Counted from the stretch's first letter, positions 1 to 7,150 are shown. The stretch is DNA of 26,568 nt from F23-B02 sp946405205 (GCA_946405205.1 CAMJGL010000020.1:1-26568), one strand, 5' to 3'. Numbers and translations are program-made. Notes: generated by a model not told the origin, from the sequence alone.

Positions 1-272
1 TAGAGAAAGCACATGTCGTCGCCTATGAGCTCGGCGGTGAAGCGGTCGATCTCCAGAACGTTGTTCTTAGGCTCGTAGCGCTGTGCGCCGTCTATGCTCA
101 GGGCGGCGTTGTGCGAGGTGATCATGACCTCGGCCGAGGCGTCGTTTTCATGCACGAGCCGCACGGTGCGCTCAAGCAGCGTCTCGCCGCCTATGCGTAT
201 CTCGTGCTTGTCATGCCCCAGAAAATTGTTCCAGCGGCTGCCCTTGCCGTCAGCCATTATAACATATCTCAT
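1..272 (-). CDS. MobA-like NTP transferase family protein (partial, C-terminus outside window)
   Basis: The first 90 residues of a minus-strand gene are present; the rest lies beyond the left edge. The N-terminus (MRYVIMADGKGSRW) has the glycine-rich GxGSR nucleotide-binding loop of nucleotidyltransferases that charge sugars, glycerol phosphate or phosphocholine with NTP. A GGETLLERTVRLV stretch follows, typical of the second strand and helix of this fold. The start is fixed by an ATGA overlap with the stop of the upstream ATP-grasp gene, which implies translational coupling. Its neighbours are a polyol-phosphate transferase and an ATP-grasp enzyme, so a role in activating a building block for a surface polymer is likely (inference). 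The substrate cannot be read from this fragment; a LicC-like, TagD-replacing or sugar-specific enzyme are all possible. Confidence 0.7.
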   Translation of the reverse strand, partial: MRYVIMADGKGSRWNNFLGHDKHEIRIGGETLLERTVRLVHENDASAEVMITSHNAALSIDGAQRYEPKNNVLEIDRFTAELIGDDMCFL

Positions 273-1318
273 TTTATTATACCGTGCTCGCGGTAGAAAT
301 CGCCGAGCCTGCCGTAGCGCTGGGGGCCCCAGAGCTGGATGATGTTCACGCCCGAGGAGGTGTTGGCCTCGATGACGGTGAAGCCCTCGGCGGTGGGGAG
401 GATGTCCCACGCGATGATGTCAAGATAGGGGAAATTGCGGCTGACCTCGAGGACCTCGCTCTTTATGCGGTCCCAATTGGGTATGACGGCGCCCTTTATC
501 GGGGCGCGGGTGTCGGGGTGGGTCTCGTAGACCGTGAGATTATGCAGGGTGCGCGCTTCGCTGAGCGTGCCCGTTTCGATATCGACGTTTGCGACCAGCC
601 CGCCGCGGCTGCCGTTGTCGACGGCTCCCGTCCACGCGGCTCCGATGCGCTGCACGGCAAAGCAGAGCTCGAACTCCTTTGTCACGGCGCTGCGCAGAAC
701 TATCATACGAAGGGTGTTCGCGGCATTGGGGTAGATGTCGTTGAGGTAGTCGGCCTGATGCGCGTAGGCGCAGATGAGCCAGTTGCTGCTGTGCCGCAGG
801 ATGTCCAGAAGCTCCTGCTCGGTGTGAGGCTCGTCGTTGCGGAGTATGCCGTGGCCGTTATACTTGACGATATGTATGCCCTTGCCCTTGCCGGCTCCCA
901 CGGGCTTGACGACGAAGGCTCCGACCTCGTGCAGCAGGGCGATGATATCGTCATAGCCGTTGAATACGCGGCCGTTCATGCCGGCCAGGCGATCGCCCTT
1001 CTTCACGCAGTATATCTCCGGCGTGGAGCAGTAGCGTTCAACTATCTGGGAAAAAACGACCTTGTTGTTGAGCATATTGCTGTAGGGGTCGTTTATGCGG
1101 CGGGAGCGGTACCAGTCAAATTCGGAAAGGTACTGATTCTTGTCGTTGTGCTTGAAGTCGTACAGCGCGACCTGGTCGATCATGTAGCCGCCGAATACGG
1201 CGTAGTGGATCCTCTTGTAAAGGGGCAGCTTAAAGTGATTGGGCGCAAACAGTATCCTTGTCACCCACAGCACCATCAGCTTGATTTTGGCGAGCAATGC
1301 TCTCAGAAATTGCATCAT
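269..1318 (-). CDS. Sugar-transfer-associated ATP-grasp protein
   Basis: A 349-aa protein of the ATP-grasp superfamily, resembling the sugar-transfer-associated ATP-grasp group found in polysaccharide loci. The ATP-binding Lys and glycine loop are visible as VVKPVGAGKGKGI (residues 137-149). A DNGSRGG segment lies around residues 234-240, and the C-terminal AWDILP...VIEANTSSG block carries the acidic metal-binding Glu/Asn. These enzymes ligate a carboxylate to an amine, thiol or similar via acyl phosphate; the substrate of this group is not established. The start at the first of two adjacent ATGs is chosen because GGAGAG lies 8 nt upstream. A longer reading frame opens at 1429 but would lie inside the upstream gene. 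The gene overlaps the upstream transferase by 89 bp and the downstream nucleotidyltransferase by 4 bp. A hydrophobic stretch near residues 5-25 may associate it with the membrane. Confidence 0.8.
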   Translation of the reverse strand: MMQFLRALLAKIKLMVLWVTRILFAPNHFKLPLYKRIHYAVFGGYMIDQVALYDFKHNDKNQYLSEFDWYRSRRINDPYSNMLNNKVVFSQIVERYCSTPEIYCVKKGDRLAGMNGRVFNGYDDIIALLHEVGAFVVKPVGAGKGKGIHIVKYNGHGILRNDEPHTEQELLDILRHSSNWLICAYAHQADYLNDIYPNAANTLRMIVLRSAVTKEFELCFAVQRIGAAWTGAVDNGSRGGLVANVDIETGTLSEARTLHNLTVYETHPDTRAPIKGAVIPNWDRIKSEVLEVSRNFPYLDIIAWDILPTAEGFTVIEANTSSGVNIIQLWGPQRYGRLGDFYREHGIIK

Positions 1319-2441
1319 GTTTGTCTCTCTCCATGCAATCGATGATAAGCTCCGCAATCTTATCCGTGGCCCTGCCGCTGAGGTCGGGCAGATATTTGCT
1401 GCAGAAGCGTTCATAGTTTTCATAGTCATATTCGCCGCTGTTGACGGCGTCCATGAGCTTTTGCGCGTCGCTGAAAACGCAGTCCGGAAATTCCTCGAAG
1501 AGCTTCACGTTCAGGCCGTTGTGCGCCATGTAATCCTCATAGTCGAAAAGGTAGAAATACACGGGCTTGCCGAGCAGCGCGGCCTCGATGGTGATGGCCG
1601 AGTAGTCGGTTATGACGCAGTCGCAGACCGAGAGCACCGTCGAGGTTGGCACCTTGCCGCAGGTGATGGCCGGCGCGATGGACTCAAGATCGAGGAGCTG
1701 ATTGGGGTGCCGCTTTATAACGAGCATCTCCTTTGCGTCGAAGGCGAAGGCCTCGACAAGCTCCGTGGGCTCGAGCGTCTGACCCTTGCGGAAGGTGGGG
1801 GCGTAGAGGATGATCTTGCGTCCCCTGAGCCAGGGATAGGCCTTGTAAAACTGCCGCTTTGCCTCGGCCTGACCCTCGCGGAGCCTATCCATGCGGGGCA
1901 GGCCGACATTGTAGAGAATGTCGGGGCTCACGCCGAAGGAGGCGCAGTAGAAGGGGTTGAAGGCTCTGCCGCCGGCAATGATTACGTCGTAGTTGCGGTG
2001 CATGCGCATCTCGCGGGCGATAACGCCGCTCCTGCCGAACTTCTTGCCCAGCGACTGATAGCCGGACTTTTTGATCTTGCCCATGGCGTGCCACATCTGG
2101 ATGACGGCGAGCTCCTTTTTGTGGTGAAGCACGGAAACCGCCGGCCAATAGGAGTCCAAAAGGCATACCCTCGCGGTGGCGAGGTGGTACATGCTCTTTA
2201 AGGTGACGCCGGCGAAGCTGAGCATACTTTTTAAATTGTTGTCTGCCCTCTGCGTTATTGCGACGATCTCCATGTCGGGCCGTAGCTCAAGGAGCCTATC
2301 CTGCAGAAACAGAAAATCCTCCGAGGGGGTGTTGGACTGGCGGCTGAGAAAAACGAGCTTGTTGTTCCTTATGGGACACAGCTTCATGAACAGGTAGATG
2401 AAGTTCATCAGCCAGCGCAGTAAAATAAGAGCTATTCGCAT
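1230..2441 (-). CDS. CDP-glycerol:glycerophosphotransferase family protein (TagB/TagF-like)
   Basis: A 403-aa protein of the CDP-glycerol glycerophosphotransferase family, which primes or polymerises poly(polyol phosphate) chains (teichoic acids and related polymers) at the inner membrane face. Family motifs in order are WHAMG (117-121), GLPRMD (180-185), YAPTFR (213-218), RHP (244-246) and DYSAITIEAALLGKPV (279-293), with the catalytic-type His and Asp positions retained. The N-terminus (MRIALILLRWLMNFIYLFM) is hydrophobic and probably a membrane anchor. The ATG has CGGAG just upstream. It is the first gene of the operon and is followed by an overlapping ATP-grasp gene. Its last ~30 residues are poorly conserved-looking and polar; they encode the start region of the next gene in another frame. 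A short TagB-like priming enzyme and a polymerase cannot be told apart from sequence alone. Confidence 0.88.
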   Translation of the reverse strand: MRIALILLRWLMNFIYLFMKLCPIRNNKLVFLSRQSNTPSEDFLFLQDRLLELRPDMEIVAITQRADNNLKSMLSFAGVTLKSMYHLATARVCLLDSYWPAVSVLHHKKELAVIQMWHAMGKIKKSGYQSLGKKFGRSGVIAREMRMHRNYDVIIAGGRAFNPFYCASFGVSPDILYNVGLPRMDRLREGQAEAKRQFYKAYPWLRGRKIILYAPTFRKGQTLEPTELVEAFAFDAKEMLVIKRHPNQLLDLESIAPAITCGKVPTSTVLSVCDCVITDYSAITIEAALLGKPVYFYLFDYEDYMAHNGLNVKLFEEFPDCVFSDAQKLMDAVNSGEYDYENYERFCSKYLPDLSGRATDKIAELIIDCMERDKHDAISESIARQNQADGAVGDKDTVCAQSL

Positions 2442-2454
2442 AATACTCCGTTCT

Positions 2455-2469
2455 GACCGCTTGGCGGTC
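2455..2469 (-). promoter_or_regulatory. Small hairpin in the leader of the surface-polymer operon
   Basis: GACCGC and GCGGTC form a perfect 6-bp stem with a 3-nt loop, ending 13 nt before the minus-strand ATG and just upstream of the CGGAG ribosome binding site. It could tune translation or protect the 5' end. With only six pairs, chance is possible. Confidence 0.3.
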
Positions 2470-2507
2470 GAGCAATATACTTATACGAGTGCGTACAAAT
2501 TCATCGT

Positions 2508-2536
2508 ATTTTACTACTTTTCAAATAATACTTCAA
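2508..2536 (-). promoter_or_regulatory. Predicted sigma-A promoter of the surface-polymer operon
   Basis: On the minus strand TTGAAG is followed after exactly 17 nt by TAAAAT, about 70 nt upstream of the first gene. The match to the -35/-10 consensus is good, but this is by eye only. Confidence 0.55.
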
Positions 2537-2712
2537 GGCTAATCTGTTAACAAATAAAGTCAGAGCCTGTATATATTACCGAATGGAATGAAATATATGA
2601 GAAAAAATCGTATATTGAACACTTGTACGGTTTTTGGGACGAAAATGTATGCAAAATGTCAATGATAAATATTTGATTAGTCAAAAATGAGAATTTTTGA
2701 GGCAAAATCCTG

Positions 2713-2741
2713 TTTACAAATTACAGGGATTATGCTTAAAT
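2713..2741 (+). promoter_or_regulatory. Predicted sigma-A promoter of the aminotransferase gene
   Basis: TTTACA and TTAAAT are separated by 17 nt, with a predicted start of transcription about 50 nt before the ATG. The leader carries a consensus AGGAGG at 2781-2786, 10 nt before the ATG. Confidence 0.55.
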
Positions 2742-2796
2742 ATTATTGTAAAATGCGTCAGCATAAGCATTTTCAAGAACAGGAGGAAATAATTAA

Positions 2797-3984
2797 ATGA
2801 TCAAATTTGCAAGCAGAATGGATAATCTCAAGGGCTCTGCTATCCGTGAGCTTCTCGCTCTGACCAGCAAGCCTGAGGTCCTTTCTTTCGCGGGCGGCCT
2901 GCCCGCCTCTGAGCTTTTCCCCGTTGAAAAGATGAAGGCCGCTACCGACGCCGTTATGAACGAGCAGGGCAAGATCGCTCTCCAGTACTCCACCACCGAG
3001 GGCTTCCTGCACTTCCGTGAGCAGATCGCCGAGCGCATGTGCGCAAAGAACAATATCAAGACCAGCGCGGATAATATCCTCGTTACCTCCGGCTCCCAGC
3101 AGGGTCTGGACTACTCGGCACGCGTCTTCTGCGACAAGGGCGACGTTATCATCATCGAGAGCCCGTCCTACCTCGGCGCGCTCAACGCCTTCAAGACCTG
3201 CGAGCCCAACTTCGTGGCCATCCCCACCGATGAAAACGGCATGATCATGGAGGAGCTGGAAAAGGTCCTCGCCACCACCGAGAGAGTCAAGATGATCTAT
3301 GTCATCCCCGACTTCCAGAACCCCTCCGGCCGTACCTGGCCTCTCGAGCGCCGCAAGCAGTTCATGGAGATCGTCAACAAGTACGAGATCCCCGTTGTTG
3401 AGGATAACCCCTACGGCGAGCTCCGCTTCGAGGGCGAGAATATGCCCGCGCTCAAGAGCCTGGACACCAAGGGCCTTGTCGTATTCCTCGGCACCTTCTC
3501 CAAGATCCTCGCTCCCGGCTACCGTCTCGGCTGGGTCTGCGCCGAAGGCGAGATCCTCAAGAAGTACAATTTCATGGCTCAGGCATCAGCTCTGCAGGCT
3601 TCCACCGAGGCTCAGCTCGTTATCTCCAAGTTCATCGATATGTTCGATCTTGACGAGCACGTCGCAGCTATCAAGGACTGCTACCGCAAGCGCCGCGACG
3701 CCATGATCCAGACCATGGAAAAGGAGTTCCCCCCCGAGGCAAAGTTCACCCACCCCAACGGCGGCCTGTTCACCTGGGTCGAGCTTCCCGAGTACATCAA
3801 CACCAACGATATGGCAAAGCAGTGCCTGGAGCGCAACGTCGCTTATGTTCCCGGCGCCGACTTCTTCCCCGAGCCCGGCCACAACAACTGCATGCGCCTG
3901 AACTACTCCTGCATGCCCGAGGATAAGATCGTTCAGGGCATGACCGTCATCGGCGAAGTCATCAAGGCGAACATCAAAAAGTAA
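2797..3984 (+). CDS. PLP-dependent aminotransferase, COG1167 / 2-aminoadipate transaminase-like
   Basis: A 395-aa fold-type I aminotransferase of the group that includes LysN-like 2-aminoadipate and aromatic transaminases. Family landmarks are VLSFAGGLP (28-36), TSGSQQGLD (97-105), the YxxPDFQNPSG block with the PLP-contacting Asn (175), VEDNPYGELR with the cofactor-pairing Asp (203), and GTFSKILAPGYRLGW with the Schiff-base Lys (236). A C-terminal MRLNYSC supplies the substrate-carboxylate Arg. There is no N-terminal GntR domain, so it is an enzyme and not a MocR regulator. A consensus AGGAGG lies 10 nt before the ATG. Codons end overwhelmingly in C or G (AAG, ATC, GAC, CTC), more strictly than in most neighbours, which suggests high expression. 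It appears monocistronic, with its own promoter and a strong terminator. Exact substrate specificity is unknown. Confidence 0.88.
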   Translation: MIKFASRMDNLKGSAIRELLALTSKPEVLSFAGGLPASELFPVEKMKAATDAVMNEQGKIALQYSTTEGFLHFREQIAERMCAKNNIKTSADNILVTSGSQQGLDYSARVFCDKGDVIIIESPSYLGALNAFKTCEPNFVAIPTDENGMIMEELEKVLATTERVKMIYVIPDFQNPSGRTWPLERRKQFMEIVNKYEIPVVEDNPYGELRFEGENMPALKSLDTKGLVVFLGTFSKILAPGYRLGWVCAEGEILKKYNFMAQASALQASTEAQLVISKFIDMFDLDEHVAAIKDCYRKRRDAMIQTMEKEFPPEAKFTHPNGGLFTWVELPEYINTNDMAKQCLERNVAYVPGADFFPEPGHNNCMRLNYSCMPEDKIVQGMTVIGEVIKANIKK

Positions 3985-4001
3985 TATTTCATAAGTTACA
4001 T

Positions 4002-4031
4002 AAACAGTCCGGCTCCGGCCGGACTGTTTTT
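4002..4031 (+). terminator. Rho-independent terminator of the aminotransferase gene
   Basis: A perfect 12-bp stem (AAACAGTCCGGC with its complement) closes a TCCG loop and is followed by a short T-run. It starts 17 nt after the stop codon. Confidence 0.9.
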
Positions 4032-4082
4032 ATAAAAAACAGACATATTTTAAAAAATGTATGAACTTTTTATAAAAAAGTG

Positions 4083-4111
4083 TTGCAATACGCTCCGAGA
4101 CATGGTATATT
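4083..4111 (+). promoter_or_regulatory. Predicted promoter of the candidate small RNA
   Basis: TTGCAA, a 17-nt spacer and TATATT give a near-consensus sigma-A promoter with a predicted start at about 4118. The only thing between it and the next terminator is a ~70-nt hairpin-rich stretch with no reading frame. Confidence 0.6.
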
Positions 4112-4117
4112 GTCAAC

Positions 4118-4188
4118 GATGCTTAGAGTCTTATCCCCCCCATGACTCTGCTCCCGAGGCATAAAAGGCCCCGGGAGTTTTTATTTTT
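4118..4188 (+). ncRNA. Candidate small RNA (or attenuated leader) with C-rich loop
   Basis: Between a predicted promoter and an intrinsic terminator lies a short transcript with two hairpins. The first is AGAGTC (4125-4130) paired with GACTCT (4144-4149), displaying a loop that contains seven consecutive C residues. The second (4151-4177) is a terminator stem followed by a T-rich tail. The downstream thioesterase gene has its own promoter after this terminator, which favours an independent RNA over a simple attenuator. C-rich loops are a known way for Gram-positive small RNAs to bind ribosome binding sites, so mRNA silencing is a reasonable guess. I do not recognise a named family, and expression has not been shown. 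Confidence 0.45.
4151..4188 (+). terminator. Terminator of the candidate small RNA
   Basis: CTCCCG (4151-4156) pairs with CGGGAG (4172-4177), with extra inner GGC/GCC pairing possible, followed by TTTTTATTTTT. It lies about 90 nt upstream of the thioesterase gene and does not follow any coding sequence. Confidence 0.75.
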
Positions 4189-4215
4189 ATCAGGCACGGC
4201 TGTTCCGGACAGGTC

Positions 4216-4244
4216 TTGTCACTCGATGCATTGTGTGGTAAACT
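4216..4244 (+). promoter_or_regulatory. Predicted promoter of the thioesterase-ATPase operon
   Basis: TTGTCA and TAAACT are spaced by 17 nt. The predicted start lies about 30 nt upstream of the thioesterase ATG, downstream of the small-RNA terminator. Confidence 0.55.
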
Positions 4245-4279
4245 GCTTACATAATCGTAAAAAACAAGGAGAATTTTCA

Positions 4280-4669
4280 ATGGAAATCGGTATAAAAGGC
4301 AAGGTAGAAGCGGTCGTAAACGAAACAAACACCGCAAAGTTCGTTGGCAGCGGCTCGCTGGACGTATTCGCCACTCCCAACATGGTCGGGCTCATGGAGC
4401 AGGCGGCGCAGATGTCGGTCGCGCCTTACCTCGAGGAGGGGCAGGGCACCGTCGGCACAAGGCTCGATATCAGCCACGACGCGGCGACGCCGCTGGGCAT
4501 GAAGGTCTGGGCTGAGAGCGAGCTTATCGAGATCGACCGCCGCAGACTGGTGTTCGAGGTCAAAGCGTATGACGAGTGCGGCCTCATCGGTCAGGGCAGG
4601 CACGAGCGCTTCATCATCAGCAATGAGAAATTCCTGGCCAAGGTAAACGAAAAGGGTGCGAAGAAATGA
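4280..4669 (+). CDS. FlK-like hotdog-fold acyl-CoA thioesterase family protein
   Basis: A 129-aa single-domain protein resembling the fluoroacetyl-CoA thioesterase (FlK) branch of the hotdog fold. The expected catalytic pattern is present: Thr32 in VFATPNMVGLMEQAA, Glu40 in the same helix, and His66 in TRLDISHDAATPLG. Members hydrolyse short acyl-CoA esters or otherwise bind acyl-CoA; in organisms without fluoroacetate the physiological substrate is not known. The start is the ATG preceded by AAGGAG at 4266-4271. A longer frame reaches back to 4142 but would cross the small-RNA terminator and lacks a ribosome binding site there. The stop overlaps the next gene's ATG in ATGA, so the two proteins are probably made together. 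Confidence 0.85.
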   Translation: MEIGIKGKVEAVVNETNTAKFVGSGSLDVFATPNMVGLMEQAAQMSVAPYLEEGQGTVGTRLDISHDAATPLGMKVWAESELIEIDRRRLVFEVKAYDECGLIGQGRHERFIISNEKFLAKVNEKGAKK

Positions 4670-5373
4670 AAAAATTCATCGTTCTTATAGGTAACTACGG
4701 CTCCGGAAAGACCGAGATAGCCATAAACCTTGCCGTGAACTCCGCGAACAAGGGTCTGAACACCCTCGTGATAGACCTTGACAAGGTAAACGACTATTTC
4801 CGTATGTCCGACCGCGTGGACGTGCTCAAGGAGAATAAGGTAAACCTCGTATCCCCCACCTTCGCGGGGCAGGGCGTCACGCCCAGCAATATGTCCGCCG
4901 CGGTGGCCTCGGCCTTCGCGGGCGACTGGGATCTGTGCGTTTTCGACGTCGGCGGCGACGCGGCGGGAGCCATGTCGCTCGGCCGCTATCATCCGGATTT
5001 CGCGGCTCTGGAGCCGGGTCAGCTCGAGGTCTACGACATCGTCAACGTGTTCCGTCCGATGTCCGAGAGCCCGGAGAAGATAATCAAGCTCAAGGAGGAG
5101 ATGGAGGGCTTTGCCCGCCTGAAGGTCACGGGCTTTGTGAATAACTCAAACCTTCTCAACTATGCCAGCGCCGACGATATCCGTCAGGGCTACGAGGTGC
5201 TGCGCGAGACGAGCATTATGACCGGCATCCCCGTTGCCCACACCACGGGCAGGAAATGCTTCGTTGAGGAGTTCCTGCGCGACGGGCGCGACGAAAAGTA
5301 TATCGGCGAGCCGATAGGGCTTGAGACCTATATGCACAGGTCGTGGGAGGCCTTCACCACGCTGGGGCTTTAA
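4666..5373 (+). CDS. MinD/ParA-like P-loop ATPase
   Basis: A 235-aa SIMIBI-class P-loop protein. Walker A is GNYGSGKT (9-16), followed by a switch-like VIDLDKVNDYF and a CVFDVGGDAAGA strand (Walker B region). The latter ends in GGD where ParA/MinD proteins have DxP or DTPG variants. There is no DNA-binding or membrane-targeting helix that I can recognise. It is translationally coupled (ATGA) to the FlK-like thioesterase, which suggests a joint task, perhaps in acyl-CoA or 2-oxoacid metabolism or cofactor delivery rather than partitioning (inference). Nothing in the neighbourhood suggests chromosome segregation. The gene ends just before a bidirectional terminator. The precise function is unknown. 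Confidence 0.75.
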   Translation: MKKFIVLIGNYGSGKTEIAINLAVNSANKGLNTLVIDLDKVNDYFRMSDRVDVLKENKVNLVSPTFAGQGVTPSNMSAAVASAFAGDWDLCVFDVGGDAAGAMSLGRYHPDFAALEPGQLEVYDIVNVFRPMSESPEKIIKLKEEMEGFARLKVTGFVNNSNLLNYASADDIRQGYEVLRETSIMTGIPVAHTTGRKCFVEEFLRDGRDEKYIGEPIGLETYMHRSWEAFTTLGL

Positions 5374-5384
5374 AAATGAAAAAC

Positions 5385-5413
5385 CGCCCGACTGCTTCAT
5401 GAGCGGTCGGGCG
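5385..5413 (-). terminator. Bidirectional intrinsic terminator between convergent genes
   Basis: CGCCCGAC (5385-5392) and GTCGGGCG (5406-5413) form an 8-bp stem, extendable by GC/GC. On the minus strand it is followed by a run rich in T (GTTTTTCATTTTTA), making it a good terminator for the DUF4037 gene. Plus-strand termination is weaker (TGTCTTTA). Confidence 0.7.
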
Positions 5414-5418
5414 TGTCT

Positions 5419-6342
5419 TTATCCTTCCATTATGTGCAGGGCGCGTATCTGCGCGTTTTCAATGTGGCTCTGCACGTCAAAGGCGTGCTTTTCGAGGTAA
5501 TCCCAGCTCCCGCAGGTGAGCCTCTGAGCCCTGAGCTCCTTGACCGTCTCGGCGCAGATGTCCTCAATGACGGCGGCCTTGAGCTTTTGCCCCCCGGCAT
5601 CGTTATCGGCGGTGAGAAGAAATTCGAGCGCTTCGGAAAGCTGGCCGAGCCTCGGAAGATGGCGCATACCGCGCAGCAGCCACTTGTAATACGGCGCGTG
5701 GGCGCGGTTTAATAGGTACACCGCTTCGGCGGCGTTTCTGACAAATTCGCTCAGCGCAAGAACGGCGGCGCCCTCCTCGCCGTGCCTGAGGCAGCGCGAG
5801 TAGTTGTACTGTCCGGCCTGAGCCATGAAAATTAGCCGTGCAGCCAGCTTTTTGCGCCGAACATCCTCGGGCATGCCGCTTTTTATGGTCTCGCGTATTC
5901 GGGAAAACTCGCCGAGGTCATCGCGGAAGACCTCGCCGTTTGAAGCCTCGGCAAGGGCGTGGGACGGCAGATACAGCCAGTCCTGCCATGTCTCGGGGGC
6001 TTTGCCGCTGCCAGTATAGGGTCTGTAAAAATCGCTTATGCGCATGACCCCGACGCCGGCCGTGCCGAGAGCGGAGGCCTCGCCTGCGGCTGTGCCGCAT
6101 AAAGCGCGGTATTCGCGTGCGAGCCTGACGCCTATCGCGGCGTCGTCCTCATCTGTAAGCCAGAGGCAGAAGCCGGGCTCGAAGTCATGGTCGCGGGAGA
6201 GTGCGTCGTCAAAGCCGAAGCACTGTGAGCCGCGTCCGGCGAGCCCCGCGGCTATGCGGCCCTCGTATTCGGGAAATTTTTCTCTTATCATTGCCGCGCC
6301 CTTTTCAAAGTAAAGGCTGCGGGCAAGCTCAAGTCCTTGCAT
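5419..6342 (-). CDS. DUF4037 domain protein (nucleotidyltransferase-like)
   Basis: A 307-aa protein of the DUF4037 family. The N-terminal third contains GSQCFGFDDALSRDHDF (38-54), i.e. Gly-Ser followed by an Asp-x-Asp pair (51, 53), the pattern of a nucleotidyltransferase active site. The rest is helical, like antibiotic nucleotidyltransferases of the same fold. No substrate is established for the family. The start is the ATG preceded by GGATGAG. It overlaps the end of the upstream TPR gene by 14 bp, so the pair forms one operon. It is followed by a strong terminator. Whether it modifies a metabolite, an RNA or a protein cannot be said from sequence. Confidence 0.8.
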   Translation of the reverse strand: MQGLELARSLYFEKGAAMIREKFPEYEGRIAAGLAGRGSQCFGFDDALSRDHDFEPGFCLWLTDEDDAAIGVRLAREYRALCGTAAGEASALGTAGVGVMRISDFYRPYTGSGKAPETWQDWLYLPSHALAEASNGEVFRDDLGEFSRIRETIKSGMPEDVRRKKLAARLIFMAQAGQYNYSRCLRHGEEGAAVLALSEFVRNAAEAVYLLNRAHAPYYKWLLRGMRHLPRLGQLSEALEFLLTADNDAGGQKLKAAVIEDICAETVKELRAQRLTCGSWDYLEKHAFDVQSHIENAQIRALHIMEG

Positions 6343-7150
6343 TTATCTCATCCAATCTTTTTTTCAGCGCCTGCGCGTACACGAAATAGCCGAAATGCTC
6401 AAAGGTGGGCAGACATTTTGAGATGGTAAAGGCGTGGTAGCCGTCGAGGGGAAGCCCTGTTTCCGTGAGACTGAGCCATGCTTCGTCGAGCATTTTTTCT
6501 ATTTTGTCCTCCCGCCCCATGAGCTCGCAGAGCTCTGCCATGTTGCAGTAGGTCACCGCGACCTCGTTATCGCCGCCCTTGCAGCGGCGCATTATTGCAG
6601 CGGCCTTCAGATAATACTGCTCGGCTGTCTCATACTCGCCGATGTCCTGATATGCCAGCGCCATGTTGTTGAAAAGTCCTCCGAAGCGGTAGTCGAGGGG
6701 GTCGAGATGCTCGGCGTATACACGAGAGACCTGAATGAAAAGCGGAACGGCCTCGTCCGACCTGCCGAGAAACTTCAAGGTTGTGGCGGCGTTGAGCATG
6801 ACGGTCGCGCCGGACACGGTGCCGCCCATGCGGTGAAGGCGTATGATCTCAAGCCCGCGTTCAACGGCGGCCTCGGCGGCGGCTTTGTCGCCGGTGCGCC
6901 GGTGCAGGCCCATGAGCTCGCTCTGTATCGAAAGCTCGGAGCGCCAGTCTCCGGCTGAAAAAACCCTGTCGCGCCAATAATTAAGATGTCCGACAGCCTC
7001 GTCGTAATGCCCTCTGTTCAGAAACGCATCCAGTATCGCCGTGACTTCCTTTATGTCAGCGGCCACGGGGCATGGGGCGGAGTCGGGCCTTCCGGAATAG
7101 TCGGAGGAGTCAAAACAGCAGCTCGGCTCGGAGTAATCGCGCTTGTCCAT
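6329..7150 (-). CDS. Tetratricopeptide repeat protein
   Basis: A 273-aa all-helical protein with several TPR units. Examples are YDEAVGHLNYWRD, KAAAEAAVERGLEIIR, DEAVPLFIQVSRVYAEH, FNNMALAYQDIGEYETAEQYYLKAAAIMR and VAVTYCNMAELCELMGREDKIEKMLDEAW. The first ~30 residues are Cys/Ser/Asp-rich and probably disordered. TPR domains are protein-protein scaffolds. It is the first gene of a two-gene operon with the DUF4037 nucleotidyltransferase-like protein, so it probably binds or regulates that enzyme (inference). The start has GAGGTG about 7 nt upstream. The leader contains a hairpin and the gene is divergent from a membrane-protein gene. Confidence 0.8.
   Translation of the reverse strand: MDKRDYSEPSCCFDSSDYSGRPDSAPCPVAADIKEVTAILDAFLNRGHYDEAVGHLNYWRDRVFSAGDWRSELSIQSELMGLHRRTGDKAAAEAAVERGLEIIRLHRMGGTVSGATVMLNAATTLKFLGRSDEAVPLFIQVSRVYAEHLDPLDYRFGGLFNNMALAYQDIGEYETAEQYYLKAAAIMRRCKGGDNEVAVTYCNMAELCELMGREDKIEKMLDEAWLSLTETGLPLDGYHAFTISKCLPTFEHFGYFVYAQALKKRLDEINART

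Larger units (their letters stand above)
2442..2796. other. AT-rich divergent intergenic region
   Basis: About 355 bp separate the surface-polymer operon (minus) from the aminotransferase gene (plus). I see one promoter for each direction, at the two ends, and a small hairpin next to the minus-strand start. The middle (about 2540-2705) is strongly AT-rich and I see no reading frame, repeat or known RNA in it; it may hold regulator sites. Confidence 0.6.

Noticed and set aside
284..2201. Two long plus-strand frames opposite the ATP-grasp and TagB/TagF-like genes
   Set aside because: Compositionally shadow-like (Val/Ala/Gly/His-rich), no start signals, and they lie opposite two well-recognised enzyme genes.
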